Part shown: positions 59,155-64,000 of the stretch, in pieces
How positions within the stretch are numbered: position 1 is the first letter of the stretch
Layout of the letters: the number at the start of each line of letters is the position of its first letter
Assembly: GCF_003386285.1 (NCBI RefSeq)
Contig: NZ_QPNC01000019.1
Span: 124,001-188,000, forward strand
Source of the DNA: Nocardiopsis sp. FIRDI 009
Lineage (GTDB): Bacteria; Actinomycetota; Actinomycetes; Streptosporangiales; Streptosporangiaceae
Reading direction: 5' to 3'
DNA length: 64,000 nucleotides
Program-made: the position numbers and the translations under genes
The notes under the pieces: model-generated
Told to the model about the DNA's origin: nothing
Database searches by the model: none
What the model saw: the letters and a program-made list of their open reading frames with translations, nothing else

Positions 59155-60912
59155 ATGGCGTTCACCCGCCCGCGTGCCGCTACGACCGACCCCGACGCCG
59201 CACGCTCGGCGGACGCCCTGCTCGCCCGCGTGATGCGGGCGAGCGCCGGACGCACCGCGGCGATCCTGCTGTGCGCCGCCGCGGCGGCGGTCGCCTCGCT
59301 CGCCCTGCCCGCCGTGCTCGGGCGCACCCTCGACCTGCTCCTGGACGGCCACCCGGACGCCGGCCGCATGCTGCTGGCGGCCGTGGCCCTGACCGCCGCC
59401 GAGGTCACGCTGGACGCGGCCGTCGCCCTGCTGTCGGGAACGGTCGGCGCGCGTTCCACCGCCTGGCTCCGGCTCCGGGCGGTCCGACGGCTGTCGGCCG
59501 CGGCGCCCCACGACGTGAACCGCTTCTCCCCCGGAGACGTGGCGACCCGGCTCTCCGCGCACGCCACGGAGGCCGGAGCGGCCCCCGCCGGGGCGGCCCA
59601 GATCGTCGCGTCAATCCTCGCCCCCCTCGGAGCCCTGGTCGCGCTGTTCCTCATCGACCCGTGGACGGGGACGGCCTTCGTCCTGGGCCTTCCCCTCCTG
59701 GTCCTGCTGCTGCGGTCCTTCGCCCGCCACTCCTCCGACAGCGTCTCCCAGTACCAGCGGGTGCAGTCCGCGATCGCGGCACGGCTGACGGACGCCCTGG
59801 GCGGCGCACGGGCCATCGCCGCGGCCGGGACGGCGGACGCCGAGCGCGCCCGCGTACTGCGCCCCCTGGGCGAGCTCGGCGTCGAGGGTCGGCGCATGTG
59901 GTCGGTGCACGGGTCCGCGACGGCACGCAGCGGCGTGCTCCTGCCCCTGCTCGTCACCGCCGTGCTGGCGGTCGGCGGACTCGGGCTGGCCGACGGGCGG
60001 ATCAGCGTCGGCGACCTGCTGGCGGTGTCCCGGTACGCCGCGCTCGCCGCGGGGCTGGGATCGGTCACGGGACCGCTCGGCGCCCTGGTCCGGGGGCGGG
60101 CGGCGGCGCGGCGCGTGAACGAACTCCTGGCGCTCCCCCCGCTGCCCCACGGGCGGGAGGACCTCCCCGCCGGGGGCCCCGGAACGCTGGAGCTGCGCGG
60201 GGTCGGAGTCAGGCGCGCCGGGGAGTGGGTGCTGCGCGGGGTCGACCTGTACGTGCCCGGTGGGGCGACGGTGGCCGTCGTGGGCCGGTCGGGCTCGGGC
60301 AAGTCGACGCTGGGCGCCGTCGCCGGACGTCTCACCGCGCCCGATGAGGGCGAGGTCCGCCTGGACGGTGTACCGCTGGACACCGTGGCGGCCGACGTGC
60401 TCCGCCGCGAGGTGGGGTACGCGTTCGAGCGGCCCTCGCTCCGGGGCGCCACCGTCGGGGACGCGATCGCGGACGGGGCCGAGACCGCCTCCGGAGACCG
60501 GGTGCGGGCGGCGGCCCGGGCCGCCGGAGCCGACGTCTTCGTCCGTGCGCTTCCCCGGGGGTACCGCACGCCTCTGGGCGAGGCGCCGCTCTCCGGCGGG
60601 GAGCTGCAACGGCTGGGACTGGCGCGCGCGTTCGCCCACGCGGGGCGGCTGATGATTCTGGACGACGCCACCTCCAGTCTCGACACGGCGACCGAACGGC
60701 AGGTGGACCGGGCGCTGGCGCGTGAGGTCCGCCCCGGCACCCGTGTCGTCATCGCGCACCGGCTCTCCACCGCGGCGCGCGCGGACCTGGTGGTGTGGCT
60801 GGAGGGCGGTCGTGTCCGGGCCGTCCGCGGGCACGCCGAGCTGTGGCGGGACCCCGACTATCGCGCGGTCTTCGGGCACGTGGACGCCTCCGACGCCAGG
60901 GGTGACCGGTGA
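59155..60912 (+). CDS. ramA: ABC half-transporter of lanthipeptide export (RamA/AmfB-like)
   Basis: A 585-residue membrane-ATPase fusion. About six hydrophobic segments lie within residues 30-310. The ATPase has Walker A GRSGSGKST, signature PLSGGELQR and Walker B LMILDDATSSLD, where the catalytic Glu is Asp, and the switch His in VIAHRLS. One degenerate site is normal for heterodimeric exporters and fits pairing with the next gene. The ATG at 59155 has GGAAGG upstream. Its stop overlaps the next GTG. Confidence 0.88.
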   Translation: MAFTRPRAATTDPDAARSADALLARVMRASAGRTAAILLCAAAAAVASLALPAVLGRTLDLLLDGHPDAGRMLLAAVALTAAEVTLDAAVALLSGTVGARSTAWLRLRAVRRLSAAAPHDVNRFSPGDVATRLSAHATEAGAAPAGAAQIVASILAPLGALVALFLIDPWTGTAFVLGLPLLVLLLRSFARHSSDSVSQYQRVQSAIAARLTDALGGARAIAAAGTADAERARVLRPLGELGVEGRRMWSVHGSATARSGVLLPLLVTAVLAVGGLGLADGRISVGDLLAVSRYAALAAGLGSVTGPLGALVRGRAAARRVNELLALPPLPHGREDLPAGGPGTLELRGVGVRRAGEWVLRGVDLYVPGGATVAVVGRSGSGKSTLGAVAGRLTAPDEGEVRLDGVPLDTVAADVLRREVGYAFERPSLRGATVGDAIADGAETASGDRVRAAARAAGADVFVRALPRGYRTPLGEAPLSGGELQRLGLARAFAHAGRLMILDDATSSLDTATERQVDRALAREVRPGTRVVIAHRLSTAARADLVVWLEGGRVRAVRGHAELWRDPDYRAVFGHVDASDARGDR

Positions 60913-62792
60913 GGCCCGGAACGGCGGCGGACACGGCCGGGGCGGTCGGCTCCTCCGCCTCCGGCCCCCAAGACCCTCGCGCACGGCGACGCGACCCGGA
61001 CCCGCGGCCGCGGTCCGGACGGCGGCGGGGGGCGCTGCGCAGGCTGACCCCGCACGCCCGGCCCTTCCTGTGGCGGCACAGGGGGGCGTTGCTGGGCCTG
61101 GGCGCCTGGTCGCTGCTGGAGTCCGCGCAGACCTTCCTCGTCGGGATCTGCCTGGCCCGCGCTCTGGACCAGGGATTCCTGGCGGGGCGGACCTCCGTCG
61201 GCCTGGTGTGGCTGGCCGTCGCCGCGGGCTCGGTCCTCCTCGCCGGTCCCGCCCTGCGCGGTGTGTTCCGCCGACTGTCGGGGCTGGTGGAACCGCTGCG
61301 GGACGGGCTGGTGCGGCGAGCGGTCGAACAGGCCCTGCGCCGGGCCGTGGCCGACCCGGCCCGGGCCGCGGAGGCCGAGCGCGCCGCGGTCTCGCGGCTC
61401 ACCCAGCAGACGGAGATCGCCCGGGACAGCTTCGCCGGGTTGGTCCTGACGGTGCGGTCCTTCCTGTTCACGGCGGTCGGAGCGTTCGCGGGAATGCTCA
61501 CCCTCGCCCCCGAGCTGCTCCTGGTCGTGGTACCGCCGATGCTGCTCGGCCTGGTGCTCTTCCTTCTCACACTCGTTCCGATGGCCGCGGCGCAGCGCCG
61601 TTTCCTCGACGCGGACGAGGAGTTCACCGACCGCGCGGGAGCGCTGCGGGTCGGACTGCGCGACCTGGTGGCCTGCGGGACGACCGACGCCGCGGTCGAC
61701 GGGGTGCGGGATCTGGTCGAGGAGGCCGCCGCGTCGACACGGTCCCTGGCCCGGTGGACGGCCGCCAGGACGCTGGCGCTGGGTGTGGCCGGGCAGCTCC
61801 CCGTCGTGCTGCTGCTGGTGGCCACGCCGTGGCTGCGCGACCAGGGCGTCACCACGGGGGCGCTCATGGGCGCCCTGGCCTATCTCGTGCAGTCGCTGCT
61901 GCCCGCGCTCCAGACGATGATGACCGCGCTGGGGGCCGCGGGCAGCCGCCTCGTGGTGGTCCTCGACCGGTTCGTGTCCTCGGAGACGGACGGCGCCGAC
62001 GGTGACGGGGTCCGGCCCGCGCGGGCCGGTGGTCCCGGGCCGTGCGCCGGCCCCGGCCCGGCCAGGGAGCCCGCCCCGGCGGTGTGGTGCCGCGGGCTCA
62101 GGGTGTCCTACGGGGCCGGAACCCGGCCCCTGGTGGAGGGGTTCGGCCTCACGGTCGAGGAGGGCGGGCACCTCGCGGTCGTCGGCCCGAGCGGGATCGG
62201 CAAGTCGACGCTGGCGCACGTGCTCTGCGGACTGCACCCACCAGACGAGGGCGCCGTACGGCTGGCGGGCCGACCGGTCGCCGGGCGCTCCCCCCGGGAG
62301 CTGGCCCGGATGCGGGTGCTCCTCCCCCAACAGGGCTACGTCTTCGCCGGGTCGGTCCGCGAGAACCTCGCCCAGCTGGACCCCGGCGCCGACGACGACC
62401 GCCTCGCCCGGGCCGTGACGGCTCTGCGCCTGGAGCCGTTGGTGGACCGCCTCGGCGGGCTGGAGGCCGAGGTGGACCCCGGGGCGCTCTCCGCCGGGGA
62501 GCGGCAGGCACTCTGCCTGGGCCGGGCCTACGTGTCCCCGGCGCCGCTGCTCATCCTGGACGAGTCGACCTGCCACCTGGACCCGGCCGCCGAGGAGCAC
62601 GCGGAGAAGGCGTTGGCGGACCGGCCGGGTACGACGTTGGTCGTCATCGCGCACCGGTTGTCGTCGGCGCTGCGGGCCGACCGGATCCTCGTCCTGGACG
62701 GCGCGGGTACGGCGTTCGGCACCCACGAGTCCCTGTTGCGTGACTCCCCCCTCTACCGGGACCTGGCGGGCCACTGGAACGCGTCCGGCTGA
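60909..62792 (+). CDS. ramB: ABC half-transporter of lanthipeptide export (RamB/AmfA-like)
   Basis: A 627-residue partner of the preceding exporter half. An Arg-rich cytoplasmic N-terminus of about 45 residues precedes the membrane domain. The ATPase has Walker A GPSGIGKST, a signature reading ALSAGERQA and Walker B LLILDESTCHLD with the catalytic Glu present, plus the His of VIAHRLS. Together with its partner this gives one consensus and one degenerate ATP site. The GTG start overlaps the previous stop. No ramR-like regulator follows. Confidence 0.88.
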   Translation: MRPGTAADTAGAVGSSASGPQDPRARRRDPDPRPRSGRRRGALRRLTPHARPFLWRHRGALLGLGAWSLLESAQTFLVGICLARALDQGFLAGRTSVGLVWLAVAAGSVLLAGPALRGVFRRLSGLVEPLRDGLVRRAVEQALRRAVADPARAAEAERAAVSRLTQQTEIARDSFAGLVLTVRSFLFTAVGAFAGMLTLAPELLLVVVPPMLLGLVLFLLTLVPMAAAQRRFLDADEEFTDRAGALRVGLRDLVACGTTDAAVDGVRDLVEEAAASTRSLARWTAARTLALGVAGQLPVVLLLVATPWLRDQGVTTGALMGALAYLVQSLLPALQTMMTALGAAGSRLVVVLDRFVSSETDGADGDGVRPARAGGPGPCAGPGPAREPAPAVWCRGLRVSYGAGTRPLVEGFGLTVEEGGHLAVVGPSGIGKSTLAHVLCGLHPPDEGAVRLAGRPVAGRSPRELARMRVLLPQQGYVFAGSVRENLAQLDPGADDDRLARAVTALRLEPLVDRLGGLEAEVDPGALSAGERQALCLGRAYVSPAPLLILDESTCHLDPAAEEHAEKALADRPGTTLVVIAHRLSSALRADRILVLDGAGTAFGTHESLLRDSPLYRDLAGHWNASG

Positions 62793-62814
62793 GCGCACCG
62801 GGACCGGGGGCTTC

Positions 62815-63169
62815 CTGCCAGGACCGAGACCGACCCGGTCGAACGCGTCCGCCTGGGCATCGCCGCGGCCCTCACCCACCTCGACGCCGCCGCGTTGGCG
62901 GCCGCCCGCGAACGCACCCTGCTGATGCTCTCGGCGCCGAGCCTGCGCGCCCGCCTGTGGGAGAACCAGGCCGCCACCCAGCGGCTCCTGGAACGGACAC
63001 TGCACGGGGCGGCCCCGGGCCGATCCCCCTGGCCACCCGCGCCATCGCGGCGGCCTGCACGGCCGTGCTCACCACCACGGTCACCACCTGGGCCGAGGAC
63101 GGCCCCACCGAAGCCCTCCCGAGCATGGTCGACGAGGCCCTCGCCGCCCTGCGCCCTCCCATGCCCTGA
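62815..63169 (+). pseudogene. broken TetR-family regulator
   Basis: The plus strand encodes the C-terminal helical domain of a TetR protein in two frames: DPVERVRLGIAAALTHLDAA, RLWENQAATQRLLERTL, then after a frameshift near 63020 ATRAIAAACTAVLTTTVTTW and MVDEALAALRPP. The DNA-binding helix-turn-helix is missing. The gene therefore cannot repress the ABC gene that follows 22 bases later, which it probably once controlled. Confidence 0.7.
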
Positions 63170-63191
63170 CCCGGGCGGAAAGGCGGTCGCC

Positions 63192-64000
63192 GTGAGCGCG
63201 ATCGACGTACGCGGCCTCACCGTCCGCTACCGGGGAGCCCCCGCCCCGGCCGTGGACGGTATGGACTTCACCGTCGAACGGGGCGAGGTCTTCGGCCTCC
63301 TGGGGCCCTCCGGAGCCGGGAAGTTCACCGTCCACCGCGTCCTCACCCGGCGGATCCGCCGTTTCGGGGGGAGCGTCAGCGTGCTGGGCGCCCCCGTCGG
63401 GCGGGGTCGCGACCGGGACTTCTTCGAGCGGATCGGCGTCGGCTTCGAACTCCCCGCCCATCTTCCCGCCCTGACCGGCCGGGAGAACCTCGCCGTCTTC
63501 GCCGCCCTCCACCGCGGTCCCACCGAGGACCCGGACACGCTCCTGGAGCTGCCGGACCTGACCGACGCCGCCGACCAAAGGACCGCCGAGTTCTCCAAGG
63601 GCATGCTCGTCCGCCTCAACCTGGCCCGAGCCCTGGTCAACCGGCCCGAACTGCTCCTGGTGGACGAACCCACCAGCGGGCTGGACCCGGTCCGGGCCGA
63701 ACGCGTCCGCGAGGTCCTCAGGGACCGCGCCCGCCGGGGCGCCACGGTCGTCGTCACCACCCACGACATGCTCACCGCCGAACGCGTCTGCGACCGAATC
63801 GCCCTCGTCGTCGACGGACGCGTCGCCGCCGTGGACAGCCCCCGACGCCTGCGGCTCGCCCACGGCAGTCCGGGTGTGCTCGTGGAGTTCCGCCGGAACG
63901 GACGCCTGGAACGCGCGGAACTCCCGCTGACCGCCCTGGCGGAGCCGCTCGGGATCACCGGATCCCTCGTGGAGACCGTGCACAGCCGCGAGGCCACGCT
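63192..64000 (+). CDS. ABC-transporter ATPase, 3' partial, Walker A altered
   Basis: The GTG at 63192, preceded by GGAAAGG, opens a frame that runs off the right edge (269 codons visible). It encodes a drug/bacitracin-type ABC ATPase: GLLGPSGAGKFTVHRVLT, LTGRENLAVFAALH, signature-like EFSKGMLVRLNLARAL, Walker B LLLVDEPTSGLDP and TTHDMLTAERV. In Walker A the residue after the essential Lys is Phe, where Ser or Thr normally binds magnesium. The Q-loop Gln is Glu (GFELPAHLP), which is common in this subgroup. With the broken TetR next to it, the locus may be decaying. A permease gene would be expected beyond the edge. Confidence 0.8.
   Translation, partial: MSAIDVRGLTVRYRGAPAPAVDGMDFTVERGEVFGLLGPSGAGKFTVHRVLTRRIRRFGGSVSVLGAPVGRGRDRDFFERIGVGFELPAHLPALTGRENLAVFAALHRGPTEDPDTLLELPDLTDAADQRTAEFSKGMLVRLNLARALVNRPELLLVDEPTSGLDPVRAERVREVLRDRARRGATVVVTTHDMLTAERVCDRIALVVDGRVAAVDSPRRLRLAHGSPGVLVEFRRNGRLERAELPLTALAEPLGITGSLVETVHSREAT

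Overview
The window is high-GC DNA with actinomycete signatures: GTG starts, GTGA/ATGA stop-start overlaps, SpeD-, DUF397- and HTH-DUF5753-type genes, a SapB-like lanthipeptide locus and a paired treY/treZ pathway. The gene set is most like Nocardiopsis or a close Streptosporangiales relative. This is an inference from content; no 16S or other marker is present.

Layout. 1-3.2 kb: a two-gene CydDC-like ABC exporter, its first gene cut by the window edge. 3.3-4.9 kb: a graveyard of transposase fragments (ISAzo13-, IS3- and IS481-like). 4.9-24.9 kb: mostly conserved chromosomal genes: a secreted PI-PLC-like protein, a TetR/CYP102-type self-sufficient P450 pair with a clear operator, a GNAT, an aldo-keto reductase/TetR pair, an IclR/enol-lactonase pair, a DUF574 methyltransferase, a SNF2 helicase/SWIM pair, an MFS/GDPD pair, an Rv3235-like protein and an S9 peptidase. 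25-38 kb: a secreted NlpC/P60 peptidase, a glycosyltransferase, an orphan PstS, a treY-rlmA-treZ-hydrolase run, and an Erm-type 23S rRNA dimethylase. Upstream of erm lie a 32-codon leader ORF and a WhiB7-like promoter.

38.2-52.9 kb looks like an accessory island. It is bracketed by two decayed copies of one gene in direct orientation (38351-38464 and 52620-52854) and holds gene fragments, a solitary type I-E-like CRISPR repeat and two compact gene systems. The first is a divergent locus. On the minus strand are ASCH-like, XRE regulator, M20 peptidase and APH-like kinase genes. On the plus strand is a five-gene ATGA-coupled operon: carboxyethylornithine-synthase-like dehydrogenase, two SAM methyltransferases, a stand-alone class I aminoacyl-tRNA-synthetase-like protein and an AdoMet-decarboxylase-like protein. 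The shared promoter carries three GACAGG-type repeats phased at 11 bp. I do not recognise this as a characterised pathway, and it is the best candidate for an undescribed system. The second is an HTH-DUF5753/DUF397 pair facing an eight-gene operon with a HATPase, DUF6879-like proteins and an EEP-fold phosphatase/nuclease.

53-64 kb: an APH fragment, a CBS-pair protein, a PRPP-synthetase paralogue, then about 0.9 kb of partly AT-rich non-coding DNA leading into a class III lanthipeptide cluster: LanKC, a 41-residue SapB/AmfS-like precursor, and two ABC half-transporters behind two strong hairpins. The window ends in a broken TetR gene and the start of an ABC ATPase whose Walker A serine/threonine is replaced by Phe.
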